Shown: positions 27,614 through 37,234 of the stretch, one piece after another
Layout of the letters: each line of letters begins with the position of its first letter
Numbering within the stretch: position 1 is the first letter of the stretch
NCBI GenBank assembly: GCA_947470185.1
Contig: CANIRZ010000014.1
Coordinates: forward strand, 1-44,952
Length of the DNA: 44,952 nucleotides
From: Sphingomonadales bacterium
Lineage (GTDB): Bacteria > Pseudomonadota > Alphaproteobacteria > Sphingomonadales > Sphingomonadaceae
Direction of reading: 5' to 3'
Program-made: the position numbers and the translations under genes
The notes under the pieces: model-generated
Database searches by the model: none
What the model saw: the letters and a program-made list of their open reading frames with translations, nothing else
What the model was told of the DNA's origin: nothing

Positions 27614-28082
27614 CCCCCGTTGCCGCCAGCGCAAGCGTCACCGCAACATTGTCATGCTTGATAATGATATTAGCGGCGCTGGAGGGCATGCCGGTGCTGT
27701 CAAACGCAACGCGCATTTGACGCGCGCCTGACATCTGAACGGACGTACCGCGTTGCCAGTCCGTAGATGTAAAGGGCGCCTCTGACAGCGGAACCCATGC
27801 ACCCTTGTCCCGTTTGTCAAAACCGTAGCCTGATGGACGGATGGTGACCGCCATACTGCGTGACTGCACGATCGCATTGTCACGCAACGCCGCTACTCGG
27901 GCGGCAAAGCGCTCCGCCTCATCGCGCACACCACGCTCTGGCGACCGGACTGTCATCACTACTGCTGCACTGGCGATGCCAATGATGAATATTACCACCA
28001 TCAGCTCTACCAATGTAAAGCCCTGCTCACTTGGCTTTATATTTCCAGAATGCGGCGTCTTAAGCGCCGTAAATATCCGCAT
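27594..28082 (-). CDS. gspH: Type II secretion minor pseudopilin H
   Basis: Minor pseudopilin of 162 aa. A leader of about 19 residues ends in KPSEQG, then FTLVELMVVIFIIGIASAAV with Glu at +5, and a GspH-type beta domain follows. ATG 28082 is favoured because a GGCGAG-like site sits 7 bases upstream; ATG 28088, two codons earlier, is possible. Either start lies within the 3' end of gspG, so 23-29 bp overlap. A longer upstream frame over gspG is only a shadow. Confidence 0.88.
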   Translation of the reverse strand: MRIFTALKTPHSGNIKPSEQGFTLVELMVVIFIIGIASAAVVMTVRSPERGVRDEAERFAARVAALRDNAIVQSRSMAVTIRPSGYGFDKRDKGAWVPLSEAPFTSTDWQRGTSVQMSGARQMRVAFDSTGMPSSAANIIIKHDNVAVTLALAATGDVRVVR

Positions 28083-28536
28083 TTTCATTCTCGCCACCGG
28101 GCGCGCCGTCGGCACCAAGCGAATAGATATCAAAAGCACCATTTTTTCCGGGCATGCTGTACTGATAAGGGCGGTTCCAAGGGTCCATCGGTAGTTTTTT
28201 GATATAGCCCTCGGTGCGCATTCCACTTGTAGTGGGCGGCGTAACCAAAGCCTGAAGGCCTGCTCCTGCGTCTGGATAAGTAAGATTATCGAGCCGATAG
28301 GTTTCCAACGCTTGACCGAGCACTGCGATATCGGCCTTTGCCTTTTGCACCATGGCCTTATCTTGGTTCGGCAGAACATTAATCGCGACAATCGTGGTCA
28401 GCAATGCCAAAATAAACAGCGTCACCATCATTTCGACAAGCGTAAATCCGTTGCGTTCTAATTTGGTCTTTTTCCGCCTGAACTTGGCGGGTGGAAGATT
28501 TGTGTCAGTGAGCAGGTGAAACAATATGCGGAGCAT
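28060..28536 (-). CDS. gspG: Type II secretion major pseudopilin G
   Basis: Main subunit of the pseudopilus, 158 aa. After a leader of about 30 residues ending KLERNG comes FTLVEMMVTLFILALLTTIV (Glu +5) and the highly conserved GspG core: KAKADIAVLGQALETYRLDN, YPDAGAGLQALVTPP, YIKKLPMDPWNRPYQY and the calcium-loop region FDIYSLGADGAPGGE. It starts 2 bp after the gspF stop. Confidence 0.96.
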   Translation of the reverse strand: MLRILFHLLTDTNLPPAKFRRKKTKLERNGFTLVEMMVTLFILALLTTIVAINVLPNQDKAMVQKAKADIAVLGQALETYRLDNLTYPDAGAGLQALVTPPTTSGMRTEGYIKKLPMDPWNRPYQYSMPGKNGAFDIYSLGADGAPGGENENADIYGA

Positions 28537-28538
28537 GT

Positions 28539-29756
28539 CTAAAGTCCCGAAAGGTTTTGAAGTTGAAGTATAGGCAGCAAAATTGCCAATATTATGACAG
28601 CGACAACGCCGCCCATCGCCACAATGATAAGTGGTTCAAGCAGCGACAAAGCTGTGCTGGTAAAGTTATCAAATTCGCGCTCCAGATACTCGGCAGCGCG
28701 CTCAAGCATCTGATCAAGCTGGCCAGCGCTCTCGCCACTTGCGGTAAGATATACCAGAAGCGGCGGAAAAACGCCGCTGGTGCGCATTGCACCCGACAGG
28801 CTACCTCCGCTGCGCACAGCTTCGACAATATCATCATTGGCGGCCGAAAGGACCTTGTTCCGAATGGTGCCGCCCGTCAGACGCAGGCCCTCCAGCAAAG
28901 GCAATCGGCTTGCGACCATTGTAGCCAATGTGCGCGCCATGCGCGCGGCATGCAGGTTGCGCAAAAGCTTTCCCAGCAGGGGAATGCGTAAAATATTGCG
29001 GTCGACAGACATACGGAAAGCGGGCCGCTTCAATGCTTGTGCGAACAGAAACGCACCAATTACAACAACGAGAATGAGCGCCCAATAATAGCTCGCCAAA
29101 AACGCGGAAATACCAATCACGATACGCGTAATCAGCGGCAACTGTTGATCCACATTGTCAAACTGTTCAACGACCCTTGGGACAACCGAAACCATCAATC
29201 CCATCACGACCAATGTTGCTACAAGTGACAAAATCGCTGGATATGCAAGGGCACCAATGAGCTTACCGCGCATTTCAGCCTGTCGTTCGAGCAACACCGC
29301 GAGACGCTCTGTGATCAGCGGCAAGGTGCCCGCCCCTTCACCTGCCGCGATCATCGCGCGATACAATGCAGGAAAGCTATTGCTCTCGCGCCGCATCGCT
29401 TCTGACAAACGCTGCCCTTCGACAACGCCTGCATGCACATCCGATAATATCTGGCGTACATGGGGCTGTTCGCTTTGGCGGCTAATCGTGCGTAAGGCTT
29501 CTTCCAAGGGCGACACTTGAGCCAATGAGGACAATTGCCGCGTAAACAATGTAAGTTGCTTTGTACTCAACCGTGCCTGCCGTTTAAAAGGCAGGTTGGC
29601 AAAGGCCGACGCGCGCGCTTCAGCTGGCGTAACAGTTACAATGTACAGCTTCTTTGATACCAGTTCTTCACGCGCCATGTCATCATTGGCTGCAGATATG
29701 CGTCCGCGCCGTTCGCGCCCATCCGGGTCGATCGCATGATAGGCGAATTCAGGCAT
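28539..29756 (-). CDS. gspF: Type II secretion inner-membrane platform protein F
   Basis: Polytopic inner-membrane protein at the centre of the assembly platform, 405 aa. Two related GspF domains (about 70-195 and 275-395) with GEGAGTLP and SGESAGQLDQML motifs, and membrane helices at about 170-190, 220-245 and 375-397. The ATG at 29756 (MPEFAYHAIDPDG) is chosen on family N-terminus; it lies within the gspE 3' end (8-bp overlap), and the upstream in-frame extension reads through gspE. Confidence 0.94.
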   Translation of the reverse strand: MPEFAYHAIDPDGRERRGRISAANDDMAREELVSKKLYIVTVTPAEARASAFANLPFKRQARLSTKQLTLFTRQLSSLAQVSPLEEALRTISRQSEQPHVRQILSDVHAGVVEGQRLSEAMRRESNSFPALYRAMIAAGEGAGTLPLITERLAVLLERQAEMRGKLIGALAYPAILSLVATLVVMGLMVSVVPRVVEQFDNVDQQLPLITRIVIGISAFLASYYWALILVVVIGAFLFAQALKRPAFRMSVDRNILRIPLLGKLLRNLHAARMARTLATMVASRLPLLEGLRLTGGTIRNKVLSAANDDIVEAVRSGGSLSGAMRTSGVFPPLLVYLTASGESAGQLDQMLERAAEYLEREFDNFTSTALSLLEPLIIVAMGGVVAVIILAILLPILQLQNLSGL

Positions 29757-31305
29757 CAACCATGTCTTCACGGCGCGAAATACGAATGGCTTCCTCCGGC
29801 GTGGTCTCCCCACTACGCACCAATTTACGTGCTGCGGCGCTCAGATTAGGTTGGTTCACAAATGCATGTCGCGCCAATATGGCTTCATCACCGCCATCGT
29901 TAATGAGACGCCGGATGGTGTCATCAACGCGCACCGCCTCAAACACACCAATACGGCCCTGGAATCCTGTGTTGTTGCATTCAGCGCAGCCAACTGCCTT
30001 GTATACAGCTGTGCCTTTATCAAACCCAAGCAAGGATGCAGCATTACCCTCAGCTTGAACCGTTTCGCGGCACGCTGGGCACAGCCTGCGCACAAGACGC
30101 TGGGCGATAACCGCGCGTAAGGTTGAGGCAAGCAGGAACGGCTCAACCTTCATATCGCGCATACGCGTAATCGCGCCCAAGGCATCATTTGTGTGGACGG
30201 TAGTCAACACAAGATGCCCCGTCAGCGCGGCTTGGACGGCAATGTCGGCGGTTTCGCGGTCACGGATTTCGCCGACCATCACTACGTCGGGGTCCTGCCG
30301 CAATATTGCACGCAAACCAGCGGCAAATGTCATGCCTACTTTTGCATTCACCTGCGTTTGGCCGATGCCTTCGACGGCATATTCCACTGGGTCTTCAACC
30401 GTGAGGATATTGCGCGAGCCGTCATTCAAACGTTTCAGGCCAGCATATAGCGTAGTGGTCTTACCCGACCCTGTAGGGCCAGTCACGAGGATAATGCCAT
30501 TGGGTTCAGCCAACGCTTCGCGCAAGATTATAAGCGCGTCCTCAGACATGCCGAGCAGGTCAAGCGATATGCCCGCATTTTCATTGTCTAAAATACGCAT
30601 CACCACACGCTCTCCAGCGCGGCTTGGTAATGTTGACACGCGAACATCCACCAGCTTTCCGCCAAGCGTCAGACCAATACGACCATCCTGTGGAATACGG
30701 CGCTCTGCGATGTCTAGCCGCGCCATGACCTTGATACGGCTCACTACCACAGGCGCAACATTGGCTGGCAAGCGAAGCCGTTCTTGCAAGACGCCATCGG
30801 CGCGCATGCGAATAACCAAGCCCGTTTCATATGGCTCGATATGAATATCGGATACGCCCTGCCGAACAGCCTCGGCGATGATGCCGTTAATCAACCGGAT
30901 GACAGGCGCGTCGTCTGCGCTGTCAAGCAAATCGTCCGCACTCGGCAGCATGTCGGACAATAAATCGCCGTCATTGTTCCCGATAGACCCCGCCATCGCG
31001 GCCGCGCTGCCGTCCATGGCGTAATGGTCGGACAAATATCGGTCAAATGTTTGGTTATCCGACATTTCAACATCGAATGGCATTGCCAAAAAACGGCGCA
31101 CCTCCAGCAGCATGATTGGATCAGCGCCCTCGCGCATCGCTACCACCAAACGGTCGTTGCTTTCGTGGCGTATTACCAGACCGTGCGTTTTGGCAAAGGC
31201 ATAAGGCAAATCAAGCAATGGTTTAATATGCGCGGCAGTCAGCTGCCCTGAGGGCTCGGCATTCGCCAATATATCGTGTTCAGGTGTTACCCCCTGGCGT
31301 ATCAC
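29749..31305 (-). CDS. gspE: Type II secretion ATPase E
   Basis: Hexameric cytoplasmic ATPase powering pseudopilus assembly, 518 aa. N-terminal GspL-binding domain (about 1-110), then Walker A GPTGSGKTT (276-284), Asp box EDPVEY, Walker B LRQDPDVVMVGEIRD, His box LTTVHTNDA, and a zinc-type tetracysteine pair C409/C412 and C440/C443 (CPAC, CAEC). The start is GTG at 31305, overlapping the gspD stop (GTGA). The tetracysteine marks it as GspE rather than PilB or PilT of other kinds. Confidence 0.96.
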   Translation of the reverse strand: MIRQGVTPEHDILANAEPSGQLTAAHIKPLLDLPYAFAKTHGLVIRHESNDRLVVAMREGADPIMLLEVRRFLAMPFDVEMSDNQTFDRYLSDHYAMDGSAAAMAGSIGNNDGDLLSDMLPSADDLLDSADDAPVIRLINGIIAEAVRQGVSDIHIEPYETGLVIRMRADGVLQERLRLPANVAPVVVSRIKVMARLDIAERRIPQDGRIGLTLGGKLVDVRVSTLPSRAGERVVMRILDNENAGISLDLLGMSEDALIILREALAEPNGIILVTGPTGSGKTTTLYAGLKRLNDGSRNILTVEDPVEYAVEGIGQTQVNAKVGMTFAAGLRAILRQDPDVVMVGEIRDRETADIAVQAALTGHLVLTTVHTNDALGAITRMRDMKVEPFLLASTLRAVIAQRLVRRLCPACRETVQAEGNAASLLGFDKGTAVYKAVGCAECNNTGFQGRIGVFEAVRVDDTIRRLINDGGDEAILARHAFVNQPNLSAAARKLVRSGETTPEEAIRISRREDMVDA

Positions 31306-33491
31306 GACTGTCCATCCCCGCTGGTTGCGGAAACAGAGCTTGGCGGCACCTCTGTCGATTGAAGCGGACCGCTTGCGGGTGGCCGCGTCAAATTACCATC
31401 TGCCCCGATCATAATGTCATTTACGCGTGCACTGGGCTCTGCTGGCGGGGTCGCGCCCATATAATCACGCAACAGTTCGTCAATGCTTGGTTCCATATCG
31501 GGGTTACGTACCCGTTGCATGTCGCGCACATAGTCATAGCGCCGTGCCGTTAAGCGGTCGCCATCTTCGCGACTGCGTAAAATTGTAGGACGAATAAACA
31601 CCATCAAATTGGTTTTGCTGCGGCTGCGGCTGCGCGATTTGAACAACTCACCAATAAGGGGAATGTCGCTCAGTAATGGAATACGTTCTATAGTGCGCCG
31701 CTCATCATCATTCAGCAGACCGCCAATGGCCAACAACTGACCATCGCCAACAGTCAACGTAGTTTCAAATTCGCGTTTATTAAGGATGAGGTCGCTTGAG
31801 CGAGCCGATACGGGACCAGCGACGCTGGATACCTCTTGCTTAAGGAACAGCTTTACGTCGCCCTGCGCATTAACCTGCGGCGTAACTTCAAGCTTAATGC
31901 CAACCTCTTGCCGTTGTACAGTTCGGAACGCATTTTCGAAGTTCGCAGACAATTGTTCGCCGGTGCTAACAGGCACTTCTTGGCCAACAAGGAACTTTGC
32001 CTTTTGATTGTTCAGCGTTACGATGTGCGGCGTTGCCAACAGGTTGGATTCTGTGTCCGCTGCAATGGCGTTGATGATGGTGCCAAAAACAGCATTTTTG
32101 CCGACATCAAGCGCAAAACCACCGAAACCGCCGGTGGCGCTCAATATCGAGGCAGCCGCTGCTTGTTGCAATCCATCGCCCAAAGCGCTGTTGGTTGCTG
32201 TGGTGGTTGTATTCCCATTTACAGTCGTCGTTGTGCGCGACAATTGCTCGGCCCCAACGGCTCCCGCAATGGTCAAGATGTTGGGCGTTGCATTAGTATA
32301 ATTGGTTGCTGCAAATGGCGCATTTTTGCCGCCCACAAGGAATTGAACGCCAAGTTTTTTCGCGGCTTCATTGCCGATTTCGACAACGATGGCTTCGACC
32401 AAAACCTGTTCAGGCCGAGTATCAAGCTGGCGTATCAATTCGCCCAAAGTGCGCTGCACCTCTGGATTGGCAGCAACGATCAGGGCGTTTGTGCCTTCAT
32501 AGCGTGTCACGACAACGGGTCCGCGTCCGCCAATACCGTTCACGCCCGAACCAGAGGCTGATGCCATTACAGGTGCAGATACCGGCGCCGGCGTACTGCC
32601 GCTGGTTGCCGCAGCAACTAGAGGTAGATCACTAGACTGAGAATTGCCGCTCTGACCACCGATGAGCGACTGAACCGTTTGCAAGAGTGTTTCGGCATTC
32701 GCAAATTCAAGTCGGTACACACGAATTTCGGCACCGGATTGCGCGCGCTCATCCAGTTGCTTTGCCATTGCGGCAAAGCGGGCGACCGAGGTTGGGTCGC
32801 CGCGCAAGGCGATGGCGTTGCTGCTGTCAACCGCAGCAATCGAGACGGGTGATCGCCCGCCCTCCCCGCCGCCTTGACCAGCTAGCCCTTGCAGCGCAGT
32901 TGCGATTTCACGCGCGCCAGCATTGTCCAAGTTTACAATCTGGGTAGCAGCACTGTCGCGGTCAATTTGGCGGATGAGGTCACGGATACGACGGATATTG
33001 TCGGCAAAATCGGCAACAACCAAGCTATTGGCGCTGCGGTTTGCTGTAAGCGAGCCCTCTCGACTGATAAGCGGACGAAGCGTTTCTACCGCGCTCGTAG
33101 CGTCAATCGAACGTAGTCTGAAAACTTCGGTCACAAATTGGCTAGCGGTAGCGGCCTGGCTGCCAATACGGCTTGGTTGCGTGGCTGCTCCATCGGATGG
33201 TTGAATGCGGTAGCCACCGCCACGCATGGGAATAGCAACCAATCCATTTGCGCGCAGCGTCGACAAAAATACTTCAAAATATTCGGAACGCGACAGCGGG
33301 CGGTCGGTGACGACAGAAACTTTCCCGTTTACACGTCCGTCGACGATGAATGTCTGCCCCGTTACGCGCGCGGCATCCTGCACAAAGGCGCGGATGTCGG
33401 CGTCGCGGACATTTAAAGTCTGCTGCGCAGCCAATGGAGCGGCAAGGATCAGAGAGCTACATGCGAGCAGTGAAATAAGTTTACGGATCAC
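31302..33491 (-). CDS. gspD: Type II secretion outer-membrane secretin D
   Basis: Outer-membrane secretin pore, 729 aa, with signal peptide (MIRKLISLLACSSLILAAPLAAQ). N0 domain (about 25-100), three N-type repeats (including VYRLEFANAETLLQTVQSLIGG and VEAIVVEIGNEAAKKLGVQ), a Gly/Ser/Ala-rich linker, and the secretin domain with the LATPHIVTLNNQKAKFLVGQEVP and VGIKLEVTPQVN segments. The C-terminal tail after RDMQRVRN is polar and Pro-rich. The start is GTG at 33489-33491, sharing one base with the gspC TAG. No GspS-type pilotin was found near it. Confidence 0.96.
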   Translation of the reverse strand: MIRKLISLLACSSLILAAPLAAQQTLNVRDADIRAFVQDAARVTGQTFIVDGRVNGKVSVVTDRPLSRSEYFEVFLSTLRANGLVAIPMRGGGYRIQPSDGAATQPSRIGSQAATASQFVTEVFRLRSIDATSAVETLRPLISREGSLTANRSANSLVVADFADNIRRIRDLIRQIDRDSAATQIVNLDNAGAREIATALQGLAGQGGGEGGRSPVSIAAVDSSNAIALRGDPTSVARFAAMAKQLDERAQSGAEIRVYRLEFANAETLLQTVQSLIGGQSGNSQSSDLPLVAAATSGSTPAPVSAPVMASASGSGVNGIGGRGPVVVTRYEGTNALIVAANPEVQRTLGELIRQLDTRPEQVLVEAIVVEIGNEAAKKLGVQFLVGGKNAPFAATNYTNATPNILTIAGAVGAEQLSRTTTTVNGNTTTTATNSALGDGLQQAAAASILSATGGFGGFALDVGKNAVFGTIINAIAADTESNLLATPHIVTLNNQKAKFLVGQEVPVSTGEQLSANFENAFRTVQRQEVGIKLEVTPQVNAQGDVKLFLKQEVSSVAGPVSARSSDLILNKREFETTLTVGDGQLLAIGGLLNDDERRTIERIPLLSDIPLIGELFKSRSRSRSKTNLMVFIRPTILRSREDGDRLTARRYDYVRDMQRVRNPDMEPSIDELLRDYMGATPPAEPSARVNDIMIGADGNLTRPPASGPLQSTEVPPSSVSATSGDGQS

Positions 33492-34309
33492 TATTGTTCC
33501 AAATTTAGAGCTATGGGGACCTTCGAACCGCCGCGTTCGACTTCGAAACTTAACCGGGCACCTGGCCGTAATTGCGCGGCAATGTCTGCCGCCGAAGATA
33601 TTGGACGTCCGTTGACCCCGACAACAACATCGCCCGCAAGAAAACCTGCGAGGCGCAACATCGTGCCATCATCTCGCGCTTGCAAAACAAGGCCAGTGAC
33701 ACGGCCACCTTCGTTGCGCGGCGCAAAGCCGATAGCTTTCTGAAGCGTCTCAGCATTCAATCCGCCATCTTTAGCGGACGCAGATGCGGCTTGAGATGGT
33801 ACGCTGGACGGCTTCACGGTTTCAGCGGGGACCGATTGGTCAAGGTAAAGGGATTCTTTGACGCCGCCGCGCGACAAAATGACATGGTCAAAAGCAACGG
33901 TATCGAGCGTGACACCTGGAGCAACTTCCTCTCCCACCGCGTAGCTATTTTGAATGCCATCTTCGCCCGCGATAATGGCAGCCCCGCCGCCGGAACTCTC
34001 GTTCGCGCGCACGCCAAATAAAACCAAGCTCAACGATGTCACATTTTGCGTTGTCGCAGCAGAGGCATCCGCGCGATAAAAAGGATCAAAACCGCTGAAA
34101 AGTGCAAGCCGCGCAGACGGCGGAACAAGATTCACCGCCGGCGCTCCCCATTGCGATGTTGGGCCCACAGGCGTTACCGACACCCAAAGCAAGCGCGCAG
34201 CTTGAACAGCACATAAAGCAGCCAGCAAGACGATGAGCACCGCACCAACTGGCAATGACGTCAGCCGGCGTGATTGCACTTTCACCCTTTCAGCCAACGA
34301 TATTGCCAC
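33491..34309 (-). CDS. gspC: Type II secretion protein C
   Basis: Inner-membrane protein that links the platform to the secretin, 272 aa. A cytoplasmic tail, one membrane helix (about 20-42), an HR domain (about 85-165, LSLVLFGVRANESSGGGAAII) and a C-terminal PDZ domain (about 190-268, GFLAGDVVVGVNGRPISSAADIAAQL) that takes part in substrate recognition. Start GTG 34307-34309 with AGGAG 6 bases upstream. First gene of the 13-gene operon; a terminator and a PHO-like repeat lie upstream. Confidence 0.93.
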   Translation of the reverse strand: MAISLAERVKVQSRRLTSLPVGAVLIVLLAALCAVQAARLLWVSVTPVGPTSQWGAPAVNLVPPSARLALFSGFDPFYRADASAATTQNVTSLSLVLFGVRANESSGGGAAIIAGEDGIQNSYAVGEEVAPGVTLDTVAFDHVILSRGGVKESLYLDQSVPAETVKPSSVPSQAASASAKDGGLNAETLQKAIGFAPRNEGGRVTGLVLQARDDGTMLRLAGFLAGDVVVGVNGRPISSAADIAAQLRPGARLSFEVERGGSKVPIALNLEQ

Positions 34310-34379
34310 AAAGTCTCCTGCGCGAATCCGCCTATATCACGGGACTAAGCCGCCGTTATGACGTGTAAGTGAAGCTAAT

Positions 34380-34397
34380 AAGACACTTTCATGACTA
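34380..34397 (-). promoter_or_regulatory. Candidate PHO box upstream of the type II secretion operon
   Basis: On the minus strand the 18 bases read TAGTCATGAAAGTGTCTT. Two TGTCA-like half sites (AGTCA and TGTCT) are 11 bp apart, the spacing of PhoB direct repeats (consensus CTGTCAT N4 CTGTCAY). It lies about 70 bp before the gspC start and after the preceding operon's terminator, where the secretion promoter must be. Each half has one mismatch in five, so chance is possible. Confidence 0.35.
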
Positions 34398-34421
34398 TTA
34401 ACGGATAATATGCGGGAAGGC

Positions 34422-34458
34422 AAAAAATTACGGCGGCATGCTTATGAACACGCCGCCG
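34422..34458 (-). terminator. Intrinsic terminator after the TonB receptor
   Basis: On the minus strand a perfect GC stem (CGGCGGC at 34458-34452, GCCGCCG at 34437-34431) with a 14-base loop is followed by TAATTTTTT. It starts 24 bp after the TonB receptor stop. It separates the lipoprotein-receptor transcript from the secretion operon. Confidence 0.85.
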
Positions 34459-34482
34459 CAAGTGTGGGGGAAGATATTTGCT

Positions 34483-37155
34483 TTAGAAGTTGAAGCTAAG
34501 CCCGATAGACGCGCTCATGCCCGGATCATATTGGTTATAAATGATGCGGTTATTACCTGACTGCTGGAACTCGTTATACTTTGTGCGCGTAAGGTTGCGA
34601 AGTTCAACCTTCAAATCGGCTTCCTGCCCGGCAATTTTTATACCCTGCCGACCGACAAGATCTAGCCTAAAGCCTGGGCGCTCAACAACATCTGGCTGAG
34701 GCGGCGTCCCGTTGATGCCCCGACTTGTAACGCGATCACTGGAATAGGTGAGCAGGAACGTTAGCTGCGATAGCTTATCCGTATCTTCAATACCGGCTTG
34801 GAAATTGACGATATGGTCCGACTGCCCAGTCAACGGCGCACCATTCTGGAAATAATCTGTCGCTTTGGTGGAAAATGCTCCGAAAAAGTTTGTCTTGTCA
34901 CTAGCCTGAACTTTTAACTTTGACTTAGTGTAAGTATAGTTTGCAACCAACACCAACCGCCGCGTTGCGAAGAAATCGCTGCTGCTTAAGTTGCTAAGGT
35001 CGACATATTTCTGGACATCAATTTCTGCACCATAAAGCGATGCCTCTGGGGCATTTGCGAACGACGTCGTGAAATCGTTAGTAACAAATGCCTCAATCGG
35101 ATTTTTGATCTTCTTATAAAACGCGGAGAATGAAAAGCGCTGCTCCGGTGCAAAATAATATTCAACCCGAGCCTCACCATTGTAAAGTTGGCTATCTACC
35201 AGCAGCGGGTTGCCGCGATAGGCACGGTTCGTGTCTGGATCAAAATATGGCTGATTGATCAGTTCGCGAAACTGCGGACGTGCGATCGTTTTAGATCCAC
35301 TAAAGCGGGCTTTCACCTGGTCAGTTAGGTCGACCGTTACCGTAGCAGCCGGCAACCAATACTGACGCGACAAGTCGGTCGCCGCACCCGAGGCGCCGGG
35401 TACTTTAAATACCTGGATCGGAACCACGGACTGCTCCGCTTTTTCCCACCTAACCCCGGCATCGATGTTGAACATATCACCGATCTGGGCATTGATTTTG
35501 CCGTAGCCAGCCCATGTCCGCAACTTAGCTTCAAAAGCTGGGTTGCCTTCATCACCTTCGAACAACGAAATCTTGTAGAGATCAATAAGCTGTGGCTGCA
35601 GCAAAAGATCAATCCGCAGCAGGCCAACACCTGCAGGTAGTGCATTTGCGTCGTAGAAGAATTCACGCCGTGAACTGATGCGGTCCGTGTCCGAGTAAGC
35701 ATTGCCGAAGGTAATGCCGATATCGGGGGTCACTTTATATGTTACGTCGATACCGCCAGATAAAAGTTCTTCCGTAAGTTTCGAAAAAATGACCCGTGCG
35801 TCACCCCGGTTACGGTTAAGCACGTTAACGAAATACGCGCCAGTCGGATCAGAAGCAGCATTCGTTCTTATATATTCAGTCGACAATTCATAAGGCGCGT
35901 CGCGTTGCGATTTTGCATATGCGCCACGCACATCAATCCGAAGATCGGGCGACACTTTGAATTCGCCAACCAGTTGCGTATCAACCAATTGCCGTTCGTA
36001 CCACGCTGTCTTCTGCCGCATCACGTCTGCGTTGGACTTGTCTAAATTGCCGAGGCTTAACCGCCCCTGCTTAATGGTGTCGTGAATATACAGGTTGGTC
36101 CAGCGGAGCTTGTTCTCACCGAATTCAAGTCCTAGGCCGAGTAGACCGTTGGCAACAATACGCTGATCCGTGCTGACTTGATGGAAATCCGATTCGACGG
36201 TTGACACGTCCGCACTCGACGAACGCTGCTGAATGGTATCGCGCGTTGACCATTTATTGCTGTAGCCGCCGCCTGCGATGATGCCAAGTTGCGAAGCGCC
36301 AACATCGAAGGTTTTACCACCTGAAAAAGATAGCGATGCATTGGCGGGCAACTTCGTGTCCCGCTGCAATATTGCATTACGACCAGTGACTACGCCTTTG
36401 CCGACGTCTTGAACATTGACTTTATTTGAACTCAGCCGTTCACCGCTCGCGAGGAAGCTCTGCAGCGCGGGCGTGTAATCGCGGTTTGCATTGGTGTAAC
36501 CCGACCAGTCAGACGAACTGCCGTAATAAGTATACCCAAGACGACCCGTCGTTTCGCTGTCACCAGAGATTGTCCCCCCAATGGTGAAAAACGGATCGCG
36601 CGGTGTTGCCTTCGTTGTCAGGTTGATAACACCACCGCCAAATTCACCTGGATAGTTCACAGAATAGCTTTTTTGCACCAAAGATGATGCGATTACGCCT
36701 GTGGGAAACAGATCAAGCGGCACGACGCGCTTCAGCGGCTCGGGGCTTGGAAGCGGCGACCCATTCAACAAAGCGAGCGAATAGCGGTCGCCAAGACCGC
36801 GCACATATACATAGCCGTTACCGACTACGCTAAGGCCGGTTACACGGCCCAATGCACCAGCAATGTTGCCTTCGCCAGTGCGTGCGATGTCAGCGCTCGA
36901 AAGCACGGATACGACTTGTGGTGACGATTTTGCAATATTGCGGTCAAGATATCCACGCACGACGATTTCACCGCCTGGCACGGATACTTCGGTTTCCTCT
37001 TCAGGCTGGGACACTTCCGCTGCCGCAGGCTCTGCCGCTGCTTCTTGCTGGGTTTCAGCTGGAGTTGGCTCAGCAGTCTGCGCAAGCGCCATATTTGGCG
37101 CCACGAGCGCAGTTGTAAAGAGCAACAGGCTTGCACGCCTAAATGAATACGACAT
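34483..37155 (-). CDS. TonB-dependent outer-membrane receptor
   Basis: Receptor of 890 aa for energy-dependent uptake across the outer membrane. Signal peptide (MSYSFRRASLLLFTTALVAP, cleaved after ALA), then a Glu/Ala/Pro-rich spacer (about 27-60), a TonB-box-like VVRG segment, a plug domain (about 62-190, VYVRGLGDRYSLALLNGSPLPSPEP, ending GGGVINLTTKATP) and a 22-strand-type beta barrel with terminal Phe (SIGLSFNF). The chosen ATG has AGGGAAA upstream. No STN or FecR-type signalling domain. The substrate is unknown. It follows the beta-rich lipoprotein gene by 79 bp, suggesting a receptor-lipoprotein pair. Confidence 0.93.
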   Translation of the reverse strand: MSYSFRRASLLLFTTALVAPNMALAQTAEPTPAETQQEAAAEPAAAEVSQPEEETEVSVPGGEIVVRGYLDRNIAKSSPQVVSVLSSADIARTGEGNIAGALGRVTGLSVVGNGYVYVRGLGDRYSLALLNGSPLPSPEPLKRVVPLDLFPTGVIASSLVQKSYSVNYPGEFGGGVINLTTKATPRDPFFTIGGTISGDSETTGRLGYTYYGSSSDWSGYTNANRDYTPALQSFLASGERLSSNKVNVQDVGKGVVTGRNAILQRDTKLPANASLSFSGGKTFDVGASQLGIIAGGGYSNKWSTRDTIQQRSSSADVSTVESDFHQVSTDQRIVANGLLGLGLEFGENKLRWTNLYIHDTIKQGRLSLGNLDKSNADVMRQKTAWYERQLVDTQLVGEFKVSPDLRIDVRGAYAKSQRDAPYELSTEYIRTNAASDPTGAYFVNVLNRNRGDARVIFSKLTEELLSGGIDVTYKVTPDIGITFGNAYSDTDRISSRREFFYDANALPAGVGLLRIDLLLQPQLIDLYKISLFEGDEGNPAFEAKLRTWAGYGKINAQIGDMFNIDAGVRWEKAEQSVVPIQVFKVPGASGAATDLSRQYWLPAATVTVDLTDQVKARFSGSKTIARPQFRELINQPYFDPDTNRAYRGNPLLVDSQLYNGEARVEYYFAPEQRFSFSAFYKKIKNPIEAFVTNDFTTSFANAPEASLYGAEIDVQKYVDLSNLSSSDFFATRRLVLVANYTYTKSKLKVQASDKTNFFGAFSTKATDYFQNGAPLTGQSDHIVNFQAGIEDTDKLSQLTFLLTYSSDRVTSRGINGTPPQPDVVERPGFRLDLVGRQGIKIAGQEADLKVELRNLTRTKYNEFQQSGNNRIIYNQYDPGMSASIGLSFNF

Positions 37156-37234
37156 TGGAATTTCCCTATTTCCTATTGAAAAAGGGTGGAGCGGGCCAAT
37201 GCGGCCGCGCTCCACCCAAATCATGGCTCGCAGC

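Noticed and set aside
30191-30844. Antisense frame of 217 codons opposite gspE
   Set aside because: Serine- and arginine-rich shadow of gspE; no motif or start support.
31836-32561. Antisense frame of 241 codons opposite gspD
   Set aside because: It lies entirely within a strongly matching secretin gene, has no start context or recognisable motif, and its composition is what the opposite strand of a GC-biased gene gives.
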